From assembly GCA_905182995.1 (NCBI GenBank), contig CAJJDP010000100.1:327403-391402 (forward strand): a stretch of 64,000 nt of DNA, given 5' to 3'. Made by a program: the position numbers and the translations under genes. Of this stretch, positions 34,901-47,436 are shown piece by piece. The stretch comes from Paramecium octaurelia (Eukaryota; Ciliophora; Oligohymenophorea; Peniculida; Parameciidae). Every line of letters starts with the position of its first letter. Within the stretch, counting starts at the first letter, position 1. The notes under the pieces were generated by a model. The model was not told the origin of the DNA. It made no database searches and worked only from the letters and a program-made list of their open reading frames with translations.

Positions 34901-36745
34901 TCATTACTGTCTCTTTATTCTCTATCTAGACTGATTAAGTTTCTGTTTAAGTTTTGCAAAGACTCTCACAGTAGCTCTTATAGTAACTTTGGAGAGTGCC
35001 TTACTTATTTCATTTTCAGAGATGAAGAAATTCTCATCTGAAAACTCTTATTCAATTAATGGTTCTTCTCCATTCATTGTAATAAATGGATGATCCTAAT
35101 TAGACTTCACAATATACCATAAGTTACTCAAGTGTGTGTCTCTATCTTGAGTCTTTCTTAAGACAACAATTTAAGAAATCTGCCAAATCTGGATCAGTAC
35201 CTTTGGAGAATCTAATCTCATTATTGGAGACAGCTTCTTTAAGTTATTAGACATTTTTAGCAGGGAAAGGATGTTCTCCTTAAGTAAGAATAAAGAATGT
35301 GATACCAGCAGCCCAGATATCTGCTGGTTTCCCCTTAACCTAAGAAGTCTTGAATGCTTCTGGAGGCAAGAAGGCTTTGGTTCCAACATCACCTTAGATC
35401 AAATCAGCAGATGAACTATCATACATTTATGCAACACCAAAATCTGCAATCTTTAAGTTATCAAACTCATCAATCAACAAATTATCTGGTTTAATATCTC
35501 TATGTACAATCCGAGCAAAGTTGTGTACTTAATAGATAATTGTGTATTAATACAATAATCTAGTCCAAGTAGGAAATGTCTCAAATACTTCCTGATCTTT
35601 TCACATTTGATTTTAGGTGGTTTTTCTCCTTCATCCCAATCAATATTCACACCTTCAGACTTCCAATACTGTTTTGAATTGATCGATCCCTTCTTCACAT
35701 GTTCCATTATCAGGTATAGCTTCCTCTCCTCAGGATCATCTATTACCTCCACTAATCTAACTACATTCTAATGATCAACTTTCTTTAATATTGCCACTTC
35801 CTATTCTAATAATGAATATGCTGAGGTCTCCTTTGTTAATAACTTCCGTTTCAATTTGTTTTTGTCCGCTATCTTCATTGCATAATATTATTAATCTATT
35901 TCATTATAAACTAAACGCACTTTTCCAAAGGCACCTCTTCCCAACTCATGTAAAATTACAAAGTTATTCATTTTCTTCCTTCCTGCCTCATCCCTAGATC
36001 TCTCCAAGATCTATGTTTCCTTCGGTTAATGGATTCCACTCAATCCTCTCATTAATCTTACAGATCTCCTCTGCTCTGCTGCATTTATTACATTCCTAAA
36101 TGGATCACCTACTGAAAACGATTGCAATCTCCTTGGTCCCTTACCCATGGGAACACTCAAAGTGTTTGGGATTATTGCCATCTAAGCTTCATCCTAACAT
36201 TACGATTATGATCGCATGATTCGTGGATTGTCAACATTCTCAATTCTCAAATAATGTTCATCTAAGTCTAATTTAGACGCATTAGACCCACCCACTATAA
36301 AACTTTCGATTTCGTTTGGAGATTCTAGTATTGATGTCTGCGAATTTAAATGCTATAATCTTGGAGATACGAGTGACATTCTCTTAGGTATCGTAATCTA
36401 TGATTGATATAAAAGTCACTATACCTATAGAGCATTGGTACTCTCATCTGATACACTTTTTTATGGGACATGGTTGGCAGCACAAATAGGAGAGAGAATC
36501 GAACTTCTCCCTTGACTGTCATAAAATTTAAGTAAATTTTAACGAGTACAAGGCGTATTGTCATCTTCCCTCTTCTTTTTGAATAGACTTATAAGATTAG
36601 TTTTGGGATTCTAGACCAAATATTTTCGAATTTCCTCCTTAGATTTTTGTTTCAATAAAGGGGGAGTTTTTGGAATTTACTCGCTTTGTTGTTCTATTCG
36701 TTTCTTTCTTAAAACCTCCAAGAGATTCAGTTTATTGTTGTTCAT
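34901..36745 (-). CDS. Serine/threonine protein kinase, CaMKK-like
   Basis: The kinase domain shows L-G-R-G-A-F-G-K-V (Gly loop), Y-A-M-K-I-A (ATP Lys), [11 protein letters not shown] (catalytic loop, intact Asp), I-A-D-F-G-V (DFG), and P-P-E (APE-like) with [11 protein letters not shown]. The insert after the hinge ([11 protein letters not shown]) and overall pattern resemble CaM-kinase kinase/LKB1-upstream kinases that phosphorylate AMPK-type kinases. The ~230-residue N-terminal region is polar. Introns of 27 and 26 nt are clear and more are likely. The frame is also open upstream to an ATG at 36865, so the protein may be 40 residues longer. A basic tail ends at TGA (complement of 34901-34903). 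Confidence 0.85.
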
Positions 36746-37617
36746 AAATTATATTAATTATATTTTAATACTTATATCGTTCACAATAATATCATTTTTT
36801 CTTACTGTTTCAGATTAAAACATAAGTTACTAAATTTCAATAGAGTTTTTAAGAGAATTACTCATTTTCCCCTGATTCTTAATTTTTGGGAAATAAATCT
36901 AAATCAATTTATTTTCTGTCAATCCTGCAGAGATATATTATTAAATATTCGTCATAAATTGATTAATAATTAGACAAAATATCACATTACACATAAATGT
37001 CTTTAGTCCCGAGTTAAAATATCAAGTGGGGTTCCTTTGTTAAAACATTATTTCAACTTAATTAAATGATAAGATGTAATAAATTTGATGATTATTTCAT
37101 CTACACCCCATTCTTAAATTATCAAAATAATAAATATAATCATTAAATTATTATTATCCTTGTAAACAAATTACATTCTAATATAATTTAATTGAGAGAG
37201 AAGTGTTCTGATATACATTAGTAAGTCATAATATCAGTTGATATTCAAATCTATTATACTAATCATCTAATAAATTGATGACAAAATTTGTATATTAGTA
37301 AATTTCGTTCTTTTAAGTGATTCTCAATAATAGAAATGCGAATTTTCAAATGATAAAATTGAAAGTCTCAATATTATATGTTGATAATACAGTATATACT
37401 GAAATCATAATTAAAGAACAGATTCTATAGCTATATATATATATATGCTATAAAATTAATTTAATGAGTTCAATAAAAATGTTATGAATAAATAATTTAT
37501 AAACTATATTAGATAATTAAGCTGCTCTGCTTTCACAATAATTGGTTTCAACATTATAAATCAAATAGTACTGTTTATTGCAATTGATTGGAATGAAAAA
37601 ATAAATCATCAAATAAT
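36746..37617. other. Long AT-rich intergenic region
   Basis: About 870 nt between divergent genes. It has a (ta)n run (tatatatatatata near 37432-37446) within the near-palindrome ctatagctatatatatatatatgctata, and many TGAs. The first ~120 nt could instead belong to an N-terminal extension of the kinase. Nothing else seen. Confidence 0.45.
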
Positions 37618-37957
37618 ATGAATACTAATGGTTTAGATTTGAAGAAGGAATTTATCGTAGGTTTTATTTTTAAAAAAAGGAGTAGGTAGTATTTTAGAGA
37701 TGCGTATATAACATTCTAAATCCACTTATTGGGAAAAGAATAGAATAGAATGCGAAAAAAAGTGCAAGTGAATTAGAGTGCTACTCCAAAGAAATTGTTA
37801 CAGCAAAATGATTAAGAGTTGCACTTCTTTTCTCTCTCAAATGTCTATGATTTATGGAAGTATTTAAGACTATAATGGAGAAAGTTTAATCGATGATCAA
37901 TCCGAATGTGATTAGATTATTGATCAATAGGTCGAACCTTTGCATTCAGAACATTGA
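37618..37957 (+). CDS. Small spliced hypothetical protein, 98 aa
   Basis: ATG 37618. Two introns, 23 nt (gtaggt...aaaaag) and 20 nt (gttaca...attaag), are needed to join MNTNGLDLKKEFI to a Lys/Glu-rich middle and an acidic end (YNGESLIDDQSECD). Both removals keep the frame to TGA 37955-37957. The 20-nt intron starts GTT, less usual here. An alternative unspliced frame also gives a coding-like stretch, so the model is tentative. It is convergent with L34e (33 nt apart). No family recognised. Confidence 0.45.
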
Positions 37958-37990
37958 TTGTTATTATTTTTTCATTGTTGTATAAATGTA

Positions 37991-38339
37991 TCATTTCTTA
38001 ATTTACTTAACGATTTTGACTTCCTCTACTAAAAATGCTCTGATGATTCTATTTTTAAGAGCTCCGGCACTCAATACTCCACCATATGGTCTTGAAACTG
38101 TTCTCTATCTTCTTGCGAGTTGCTTTAGTTTTGTGGGTCTGATTCTCTTTAATCCATTTAAAACAACATTCAAATTAGAATCTGCACATGTAGATGCAGT
38201 TGTCTTCTTATTTGGATATTAAACAACAACATTGCCACCTTCAATTAATTCACTTTATACCTGGGGTCTTTACTTTTCTGATCTTATTTGATCTTGTATT
38301 GTAGCTTGTTCTTCTTCTATAAGTCACTCTTACACCCAT
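37991..38339 (-). CDS. RPL34: 60S ribosomal protein L34e (eL34)
   Basis: 108 aa after removal of one 22-nt intron. N-terminus [19 protein letters not shown], then K-T-P-G-G, then R-I-R-P-T-K-L and V-S-R-P-Y-G-G, then [15 protein letters not shown], all eL34 landmarks. The family often has four zinc-binding cysteines in the middle; only one Cys is seen here (T-C-A-D), so the zinc site seems lost, as in some other eukaryotes. Length is normal. Confidence 0.95.
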
Positions 38340-38429
38340 TTATTAAAAATCTTTATTTTAAATTTTTTAATTTCCATCTAAATATACCGAATTCACTTTT
38401 AAAATAAATAAATAAAAGGAAAAAGTCAA

Positions 38430-39443
38430 TCAGCTCCACATCATTCCCAAGTCCTTATATGATTTCGATTTCATCTTCTCCAATCTGATGGAACTCATCT
38501 AATATTATTATTCTGTCTATCTCAATCTATGCATTAATTCCATTTCCTATTATTCCAATTGCAATAGTCTATCCTAAGCTTGCATATTTATTAAATAAGC
38601 ATCTTCTACTTTTCTTTTATAATTCGTTTTGGCCATTACTTATTTGGTTTGCCAGAATAATTACAGTTTCTCTTATTGTCCCTGTTCCATCACTTTCACT
38701 CTCCTATAAGCTTTGACATTATCCGATCTCAACTCAGTCATTGTCTGATACAACCCCAATTGAATGGATTCTTTTAATTGCTTGTTCTCATCGACCTTTA
38801 TTTGTAACCTTAATATTAAATAAATTTACATCTATCCCAATTTCCCCTTCGTACTTTGCATAATCTGGAAATGCTTTTGCCTTTACTACTAGATTTCATT
38901 CCTCCTCCTATCAATGATCTCGTTCTACATCAATTTGTATTTTTATTGTAATTGCTCCTTATAAAACTTATTTTATTTGCAAGTATATATTTATTGAATG
39001 CTTCTTTCCAAGCTTTTTGTCTCAATACTCTAACTAAATATACTTTCATAAGATTTCTCCTCTCTTATTATGACATAAATTGAACCCTTGCCTTTACTTT
39101 TCCAATATTCATATCGATGATCTTATTAGCAGAATGCACTTCAGGATATCTCTAATTTTCTAGTTATTACTCCAACTCGTAACTAAATTGCTCTTAGAAT
39201 AAAATACTATTCCGAAGGATGCTCATTTACAGTCTACAATGCCCATTCAATTTAGCTTTTCACTTTCTCACTCGAAGATTAATATTCATTAGATTTCATA
39301 ACTTATTGCAACAAGTCAAAGATTTCATTTTTCCTCCCCTACTCTAATTATTCCTGTAAGCTATTTAGATCCAGTAAAACGTAATCTTATTCTTTTGAAT
39401 CAAAAACGAACTCCCCCTCCTGATTTGTACCTATTTATATCAT
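38430..39443 (-). CDS. Coiled-coil protein (exon structure uncertain)
   Basis: ATG at 39443 opens MIQIGTNQEGEFVFD and a Glu/Gln-rich helical region. A 19-nt intron (gtaataactagaaaattag) leads into a basic stretch (RRNLMKVYLVRVLRQK). From about 38950 a second frame carries a continuous Gln/Lys-rich coiled coil to TGA (complement of 38430-38432). I could not find a clean GT...AG intron joining these two frames, so one exon junction is unresolved. The heptad-like sequence suggests a structural role. No domain recognised. Confidence 0.5.
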
Positions 39444-39997
39444 AGAAATATAATAATTTATTTTACAATATTAATTAGATCAAAAAAGAAAGTCTCAGTG
39501 TTAAATTAAAAGATAAATATTGTATATTCATTTTAAATGGTTCCACACCTTATAGTAATAATAATGAAGATTTATAATATTTTTCATCAATTTTACTTGA
39601 TGCGATGTAAGATTTTACCAATCCACCAAAAACGTTTCAAAATCTATTTATATATTTTAGATAGTTTATTCTGTTATTATATTCTAGTTTTGAGGTTTTT
39701 CATAATATTACCCCTACTAGTTTATCGAAATAGATAAAATTAAATGAAAATTGATTATTAATAAAAATTGATACAAATATTGTGCAACTAATTTTACATC
39801 ACCTTAAATAATAATTTTTATTTACTTAAATTAATCTACTGAAATTGATTAGTAATCAAAGAATTAGCCCTTTTCTTTTAAGCTATAGTTATAACAACTT
39901 AATTTTAGTATCTATTACAATCTAAATTCAGTTAAATATAATCAATCAATTTATGAACATATTTTGATTTATAAAAATAAATACATACATTACTACT
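39444..39997. other. Divergent AT-rich intergenic region
   Basis: 554 nt between divergent genes. No frame longer than about 65 codons, no repeat and no GC-rich island. It should contain two promoters; nothing else seen. Confidence 0.45.
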
Positions 39998-41583
39998 ATG
40001 CAGACGTAAAATGAAACGAATGTTGCCCTCTCGTCATCAGAAATTAAGTAACTTTATTTTTCATAAGTTTAAGAAATGGTATGAGATCAAAGCATTTGTA
40101 CAACTCACTAATAATTAAATTTTTATTTACAACATTCATATTACTAACTCTTAGCCTTTAAGTTTAATTTTAGTTCAGCAAAATCATCATATTTATCGTA
40201 TTACTAGCCTACCTTGTTATTGAGCTGCTGAATTTTCTTTATCAGTGCTTTTAATGCAAACACCAACATGTTCGATGGTAATTATTATTTCATATCCAGG
40301 AAGATGAAAGGAGTATTCATTTATTTGATTATTACACTATTAGACTGCTTATTTATAACATCATTCTTAGTAATAGAGTAACAGGAATACCATTTATACA
40401 TATACTCAAATGCATTTCTGCTTATTGCAATAATAATCGATAGTTATTCACAGTATGCTAACAGAGACATTTTGGAATCATTGAAAACATTGAAAAAAGC
40501 ATTAGCAATTCTTAGATTATATATTTTGATTTGTTCGATATTCGTGAGTTTAAAATTGGATAAGCTAATAAATTGGGACTGGAGTGCTGTACTCTGGAAC
40601 TTATGGTTAGGTCTATTCTGTTCTATAGGCATCGGTATTGCCTGCGCAATAGTAACTTTCAATAAGATTGTTCAATATTTATTTGACAAATCAAGCTATT
40701 AAAAATCAAAAAGTATCCATATTTGCATATGTAGTCATCTTCTATATCTGGCTAACTCAATTGATAATTTATGTCTCAATATGCATAGGTCTCCTATCCT
40801 TTGGTTATCTAGATTTCTTAACCAAGAGTCTAAATTACACAGGCAAATTCATAATTCTTCAATATTTCATTTTGGCTGAACTCGTAATCATAATGCTCTA
40901 TTCTATTTATTTCCATAAAGAAATTAAGGAATACATTTTTAGTACTCTCCAAGATGACGAGCCATTAACTAATCAATAACAATAATCTGCACAAACTTAA
41001 GGGAACAACTAAACATTATAGATCTTAAACACTCTTTCATCAAGAACAAGAGTTCCTCAAGTAATGTAGAAGATCTCGAAAGCTTATTTCAGTATCCCAA
41101 AAAGACAACATAGTAATGTTCAGGATTCCAATTATGGATCTCCTGTTCTGAAGAAATTATCAAAAGGACACAAAAGAGCTTTCTCGAGTCAAGGTGTGGG
41201 TTCGTAAATGCTTCAAGAGATAGATTTTAAGATAGTCGAAAAATAATCATGTACAATTAATTAAGAATTTGCTAATATCGTAAAATCTTAGGGAGATAAA
41301 AAAAAAAGTAATTCTTAATTAATAAGCGTAAATAAATATAATATATAAGGTTGATAGGGACGAATCTATTCAAAACGATAAACCCGATCTTAGTTAGAAT
41401 AGTAATATATGCATCATTTGTTATGAGAGAGGACCTAATGCAGTGTTTATGAATTGTGGACATGGGGGCATTTGCTATTAATGTGCAATTGATATTTGGA
41501 AATAGAAAACTGAATGCTATTTATGCAGAGATGTATTAGATTTAATAAGATTTCTAGAAAATTATTTATATCGTGAAAGTTGA
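39998..41583 (+). CDS. Multi-spanning membrane protein with C-terminal RING finger
   Basis: 499 aa after removing four introns (20, 22, 22, 22 nt); the spliced length is exactly in frame. About eight to nine hydrophobic segments occupy residues ~25-300 (e.g. IIIFIVLLAYLVIELLNF, GLFCSIGIGIACAIV). A polar Ser/Lys-rich linker follows. The last ~65 residues are a RING-type finger: C-I-I-C-Y...N-C-G-H-G-G-I-C-Y-Q-C...C-Y-L-C. This architecture fits membrane-bound E3 ubiquitin ligases of the ER or endomembranes. The C3HC4 ligands are all present. Substrate unknown. Confidence 0.82.
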
Positions 41584-41906
41584 TCTTGATGAAAGAGTAG
41601 GCGATCTTTTCAAAGTTGTTTCAACCACCCAAATGATAGATTAATTTAAAAAATGAAGAGAATTCAGATTTTTTTTAATTATTAAAATAATGATAAATAG
41701 AAAATACCCATCATAAATCTTAAGAACAAATTAATTTCATCTAAAAACAATAATTTATACCTTCTGTAATATCAAATAGCATTACTATATTAGATAATGG
41801 TTAAGCTGAAAACGATATTTTCATTTCATCCACAATAAAGTTCTCTTTTTACGCAAGAGTTAGGTTCTCAAGTTAACCAAATATTGTAGATACTTTAATT
41901 TGTTTT

Positions 41907-43742
41907 TCAGATATATTCTGATACAAAATGATCACCCCTTATTATAATTCTTAATATACCTTAATGATGCTAGTTTATATAAGCAACAACATTGTCACAA
42001 GAAATAATCTGAGTGTTCTTATGTTTAATTATAGTATTTATCCATTCTACTTATTAATTTTATGCATTTTGATTAATCACTGCAGACTATTAGAAATCAT
42101 TTATTATTTTGTGTTTATATTATAATTAAAATTTTGCTCGATCTTATGAAAAGATAATTTTTGGGTTAAGAGTATACAATAGAATTTCGAAATTGTTATG
42201 CTTGACAACCACTAAATCTGTATTTTATTTTTATAATGATTAATATTTGACCAAGTATCCCATCTCTTTAAACTCTATTTCTTCCTTAATATCCATTGTT
42301 CCTCTGTTCTCATAATAGAAATACAAGAAACCATAATTTTTGTTAGTAGTTACTTTTATATAAGGTTATCCAATCGAATCAAAAGATCTTTTCTTTCCTT
42401 ATTGAGATTTCGCTTTTATCAAACTTGTAATTAATTTAATTTATTTTTATTCATCCAAATTATCTGGATTTATGTTGAAATTAAGGTTTAGTCCAGTCAT
42501 TGACAGATTTAGCTTAAATTATTCTTCTTTTTGTTTTTCAGTATAATTTGAAAAATAATTAAAATAGCCTTGACATACAACACAATATTCTCCCTTCTCA
42601 AGTGTTGAATTAATTGATATACAATTTTAAAAATCAGTATTACCATCAACAAATTTATATTACTTCTAATCCAATTCTTAAAACACGAGCATTCTAATTA
42701 AACCTAATTGATTCTTTAATTTTTAATCTTTTACCTCTATCTTACCAGTATCAATTAGAATATCATTCTACCATAAAGTCAACTAATAATTAGCAGGTTC
42801 ACTTATTTTAAATTTATAGCAATAAGTATGTTCAATAAAATCAGATTTTCGTTCAATTGGGTTCTTTAAAGTTATTGTATTCACTCTATATTTATAATCA
42901 TCCTTCCAAGGTACAACATAAATAGATTCAAAATTCTATTTAAATTCTTCCCAAGTTAAATAACAGGATGACTCGTGTTTTTATTTCCCTTAATTCATAT
43001 CTAAATAAATTACCCTTCTTAAACACAGACTCTTCATTTGGAGCAATTAATTGAATAAGATTTACATTTTCTTATTAATTATTTTTGTTGAATGAAATTA
43101 CGGCTGCTATGGTTTTTGAATCTTACTTGTACTTGACATAATAAATTTCCTAATTAGCTTTAATCTTTTTCTATAATTCTTCAATAGTTTAGAATTCCTA
43201 TTCATATGTTTCTGATCCAGTAATCATCTAGGCGTATTTAATTTGAATGTTACTTAGAGATAAAATTCAGTTGAATCATTTGATATCAAATTAAAGGACT
43301 CATACTCAAATCCTAATAATTTTCCAATTGCTTTTTCCAAAATAATTGGCCATCTATATTTTGAAGTTACTGTTGCCATCTCATAATTATCGCCGCTCGC
43401 TTTACATGGAATTAAATCATCAACATAAATTAATAATTGTTCTCCTTATTTCCAAAGCCACACTCCGAATAAATTAGTGTCTCTTTATTCAAAAAGTAAT
43501 TTTAAATTATTCATTTTGTATTATGCAATGTTGAAAGCGTTTATCAACTGTGGGGAGTTATAGAATTCTGATGCCATTAGATTATTGTCTGCATAATATG
43601 AATTCTAAATTTCTAAGTATGATAATGAATGAAGCTCTAAATTGTTGGAAGTCTTGAAATATTTTAACTGAAACTCTTTGATATCTGCCTCATTGAATGA
43701 ATTAATAGCATTCTCATATATTTCTCTATTCTCATATTACAT
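41907..43742 (-). CDS. Calpain-like protein, probably catalytically dead
   Basis: 594 aa after removing 26- and 25-nt introns. Residues ~85-150 resemble the second half of a calpain protease core: F-G-V-W-L-W, then L-I-Y-V-D-D-L-I-P-C-K (family V-V-D-D-x-L-P), then W-P-I-I-L-E-K-A-I-G-K-L-L-G-F-E-Y-E (family W-x-x-L-L-E-K-A-Y-A-K-L-x-G-x-Y-E). The region upstream that should carry Q-x-x-x-G-x-C-W has no such motif, and no His/Asn catalytic motif follows. Calpain-like pseudoproteases act as scaffolds in protists. The C-terminal half is beta-rich and not recognised. The start is MQYENREIYENA. Confidence 0.65.
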
Positions 43743-44134
43743 GTATAATTAATATGTTATATTATAATATAAAATAAAATTATTCTCTTAACCCCTCTAG
43801 ACCAACATCTTTCTTAATGTATGAAATTAAGCTTCCACACAGAGTTCTACAATAAATTTAACTTTTTAGTATATTTTTCAAAAACATAATTAGAATCTAA
43901 AGCATTGATATTTCAATACCAATAATCAGAAATTATATAGAAATAAATTATGTTAAATTATTCTATTGTAAAATTTAGGATATTGAATTAAGAAAAATGT
44001 GGAAAAATTAAAATAAGAGCATTGAGCATTCTTATTAAGAATAGTTAAGGAGAATAAAATATAAGAAGATGGAGATTAAGTCTTTTCTATTTTAGGAGTT
44101 TGAAATAATTAATATATAAGCAGTATTACTTTAT
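43743..44134. other. AT-rich intergenic stretch
   Basis: 392 nt between the TPR gene stop and the calpain-like start, same strand. By chance it has few TGAs in one frame, but the reading is low-complexity and Ile/Leu-rich, unlike the genes here. No repeat or RNA-like element seen. Confidence 0.4.
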
Positions 44135-45824
44135 TCATTACACGCTAAGCAATTTGTTAATTAATTACTAGTATAATGTTGTAATGCTATTAAATTTTTT
44201 AGTTTCATCTAGCTATTTATTTTTTTTTGAGTTTTCTGAGTTTTTGTGAGTTAGCTTACATAGAATGAAATATATACCAGTATTTTATTTTTCCTTTCAA
44301 AAGCCTTATAATTGCTACTTACAGCATATTACAATTTTTGATCAATGTTGATATCAAATTTTTATTATAATCTAAGATCTACTTTTTTTTGAAGAGACAA
44401 TTTATATTTGCTTAAATATTCTGCAAAATTGAGTTCATTTTTATTTGGTTCAACACCTATGCCATTCAATAAAAATGGATTATTGTTGTATTTTAAATCA
44501 TGAAACACATCTTAAGGATGTACTTTTTTGTTTTTTAGGAAATTAAAACAGGAACTTTCATTTCTGACTATTATAACGTTAAATATATACATGAATGCTT
44601 AGGTGTATAAACTTCGAAATCAAATTCTTATTAGGTTAAAATTTAGGTAATTAGTTTTTGTCCATTTATTTTCAAGTTAGCTAATTCTCTAGACTCTGTT
44701 GATATAGACATTCTTCTTGAGCAATCTTGGGAAGATAGAAATATCCTTGGTGAAGGAGTCATTTCAGATCCTTTTATAAGATCTTCTGATAATTAAGCAA
44801 TATCAACGTGGAATTTGAGACTGAGTTTACTTAAAAAGAGTGTATTCATATTCTCTGCACAGTTTTTTGGAAAATTCTTATTCAGATAATTCTTAAGAGT
44901 ATCACAGCTTAGTTATCTCAATGGAGATGTTTCCAATTCATAATCATAGTTTATGGATCTTTCATGATAGAAAGTAGCCTAGAAATTATAAATTGTTATA
45001 CTTTCTCAATGTTACCTAAATAGAAATAGAGCATTCCTAACTTTTAATATACGATATTCTCATATTCCTAATTATTATTTATCCAAGCATATTATAAACA
45101 CTTCTTTAAAAACTTAACTCCGCACTCATAACATTGAAATTCCATGCAACAACTTGCTAACCCAACCAGTGATCTCATTTTATAAATATCAAGTGTTTAT
45201 TTTCCATATGTACTTCCAATTCTTACTTGGTTATAAAAGTGAATTGCCAAATCAATTTGATTCGAATTTTCAAGAGTCTCTGCAATGAACAGTAAAATCT
45301 CAATAAAAATAACAACACTTTTTGTTCCAATTGCCATCTCTATAATACTCTACATTATATCAATAGCTTATGGCATTTGTTTTAATCTTAAGAGTTCAAA
45401 TAAAATCTTTTCTTTACCTACTAAGTACAGAAGGAATTTTTTTAAAGGAACATTTTTCAAAATTTTAATCTTCAGTATGCTGACTTGCTGTCTTATCGAA
45501 GGATCAAATTTCATACGCCTCTTGATTTCTTAGGTTTGCATATTTTCAGACGTTACTATAATTTTTTATGAGGCCCTCATTGTACTTTTGTAATAGTCAC
45601 ACTTTTTACGTTCTTTCTGAACTAACAGCCTTAAGAGACTGGTTCTAAGATTAATAAACATCCTCTACAGGTTTATCAAGACTGACTTATGAACTAACTC
45701 TTCTCAAAACTCCTAGAAATTTGGGTTCTGAAAATAATGGTTTGGCGAAATCTTCAATATTCCTAGATGTTGTTGTGCCAGTTTGCAATCTAGTAGTTAT
45801 GCTAGGAGCTGGTTTTGAGTTCAT
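44135..45824 (-). CDS. TPR-like helical repeat protein, 531 aa
   Basis: Four introns (25, 23, 23, 23 nt) give an in-frame 531-residue product. Residues ~170-270 show paired helices typical of tetratricopeptide repeats (SLVGLASCCMEFQCYECGVK; YQKLGMLYFYLGNIEKATFY). The N-terminus is Ser/Thr-rich (MNSKPAPSITTRLQTG) and the C-terminal third is polar with basic helices. TPR proteins are interaction scaffolds and are abundant in Paramecium. The last intron matters: without it the frame would run on for ~130 codons of implausible sequence. Confidence 0.65.
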
Positions 45825-46126
45825 GAATTCCTGAAATTTGAATTATACAGCACTTTTCAGTCTCATTTCATTACTAGTAATATTTTTTTTCATAATAAAT
45901 ACTAAAAAACTTAATTTGCAATAATCATTTTAGCATTAAAACTTTAATTTTTATGAATCATAATTATCAATGAATCCACACAAAAATAAATATTAATTAT
46001 GCTGGTAAAATTAGCCCAATCAAATTTTAAGTAAATTTGACTCCACCTTATTTTACAGAAAATGAGACCCTTTGACTTTAATTGTAATATATATTTCGGA
46101 ATGAATTACAAATACTATATATAGTC

Positions 46127-46731
46127 TCATTGCTTTTTTGATTTAGTAATCAACCAATCCACCACTTGAGTAATATTATTTCCTGTCAATGCACTGCACA
46201 TTGCCACTGCCCATCCATTCGATGTTATGTAATCCAAGTTTAAGCCTACATCAATAATTTGTTACCTTCTATCAATTATTTTTCATTTAGATGAGGATTC
46301 ACATCAATCTTATTTCCTATGATCAATATTGGAATATTTCGCAATGATTTGTTATCTAATAAATTATGCAATTCCTTTTTTGATGTACCCAAAGTTGCTT
46401 ACTATTATAATACTCATCTTTACATTGCTTGTATCAACGAGGAATATAAGTGCATCACAACCTTAAGCATAATTTCCCCATTCTGGCCTATATTGCACTT
46501 AGCCACCAATATCCCAGATCTATTTTCTATATATACCCCTACTTTCATAGTCACCCCACCTTTCTTCACAGTTCTGACATTGAGACCCACTGTTGGCACT
46601 GTAAATGAAGGATCCCCCAAAGAAAGTTAATTCAACATCGTAGTTTTTCCAACATTCTCTAATCCAACCATACAAACTTCCAACTTCTGAGTAGAGAATA
46701 AATTCTTCAATTTTTCGAACAAATTTCCCAT
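46127..46731 (-). CDS. ARL8: ARF-family small GTPase, ARL8-like
   Basis: 179 aa after removing three introns (23, 22, 20 nt). The P-loop is G-L-E-N-V-G-K-T-T; switch I has P-T-V-G-L-N; switch II W-D-I-G-G-Q; and the guanine motifs are G-N-K-I-D and C-S-A. K-K-G-x-V-T-M-K and K-K-E-L-H-N-L-L-D-N and E-K-Q-L-I-E point to ARL8, which links lysosomes to kinesin motors. The usual Gln after the P-loop start is Leu-Glu-Asn here. The N-terminus MGNLF has a myristoylatable Gly in sequence, whereas ARL8 is normally acetylated, so this detail is open. Confidence 0.88.
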
Positions 46732-47207
46732 TAAAATATATAAAATTAATTTTAAAATATGAACTTGTAATAATGTCGTAATTCATAATCTTTTAAGTTA
46801 ATAACTAAAAACTATTTAATTATTATTCAATTTTTCATTCCATAATCACTCTTAGAAAGTATATTTGTTTTTCAATATTTTATCAGGGGTTGATTAAAAA
46901 GATAAGGAAGAATAAACAAAATGGAGACAGTTGATCAAAAATATATAAATATTCGTTATAAACTGGATTTGGAACCGACTATAAGCAAGAGGAATATTAT
47001 ATTAATATGCATACTATAGACTTAAAATTATAAATAATCCTTGATTATAGTTACAAATTGGATCTATAATTAAATACTTATATATTTAGTCGTTTTTAAG
47101 TTTTGAAATCACTTTTCCATGTAAAATAAAAGCACTTAACAATAATTATAAAAATTTTGAAAAAACAATTTTGATCATCATTTTAGAATGAAAAAATAGA
47201 TTAATAG
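46732..47207. other. Divergent AT-rich intergenic region
   Basis: 476 nt upstream of the ARL8-like start. A 61-codon frame at 46921-47106 is Ile-rich and not convincing. No repeat or structured element seen. Confidence 0.4.
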
Positions 47208-47410
47208 ATGGAAGAATATTAGATCGAATAGTAGGCATTTCTAGATATTTTATTTTTGGTATCTTGGGTTTTTGAAAAAAATCAAAATCTTTAAATTTTG
47301 AAGTGAATTGTGTTTTAGATTGGAGAGAAGCGATTGAAACTATTTAAATTGAGGAGGTTAGGGATTTGGAGAAGTTATGTTCGAGGCATTATTGGATTAA
47401 ATATTAAATA
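47208..47410 (+). pseudogene. Possible RWD-like gene remnant
   Basis: ATG 47208 begins MEEYQIEQQAFLDILF, which resembles the opening of RWD-domain proteins (M-x-x-Y-x-x-E-Q-x-x-E-I-x-x-L). A second coding-like piece in another frame follows (NFEVNCVLDWREAIETIQIE). The two are not joined by a normal-size intron and a TGA lies between. It may be an eroded gene or an unrecognised small spliced gene. Confidence 0.25.
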
Positions 47411-47436
47411 ATTTATTGTGTAATATAAATTAATTA

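Noticed and set aside
41656-41931. 91-codon plus-strand frame after the RING gene
   Set aside because: Overlaps the 3' end of the calpain-like gene, has AT-driven composition and no recognisable sequence.
46319-46630. 103-codon plus-strand frame
   Set aside because: Antisense shadow of the ARL8-like GTPase, which has all G motifs on the minus strand.
46921-47106. 61-codon frame upstream of the polyQ gene
   Set aside because: Ile/Leu/Asn-rich, no homologous look and no introns or partner; likely chance in AT-rich DNA.
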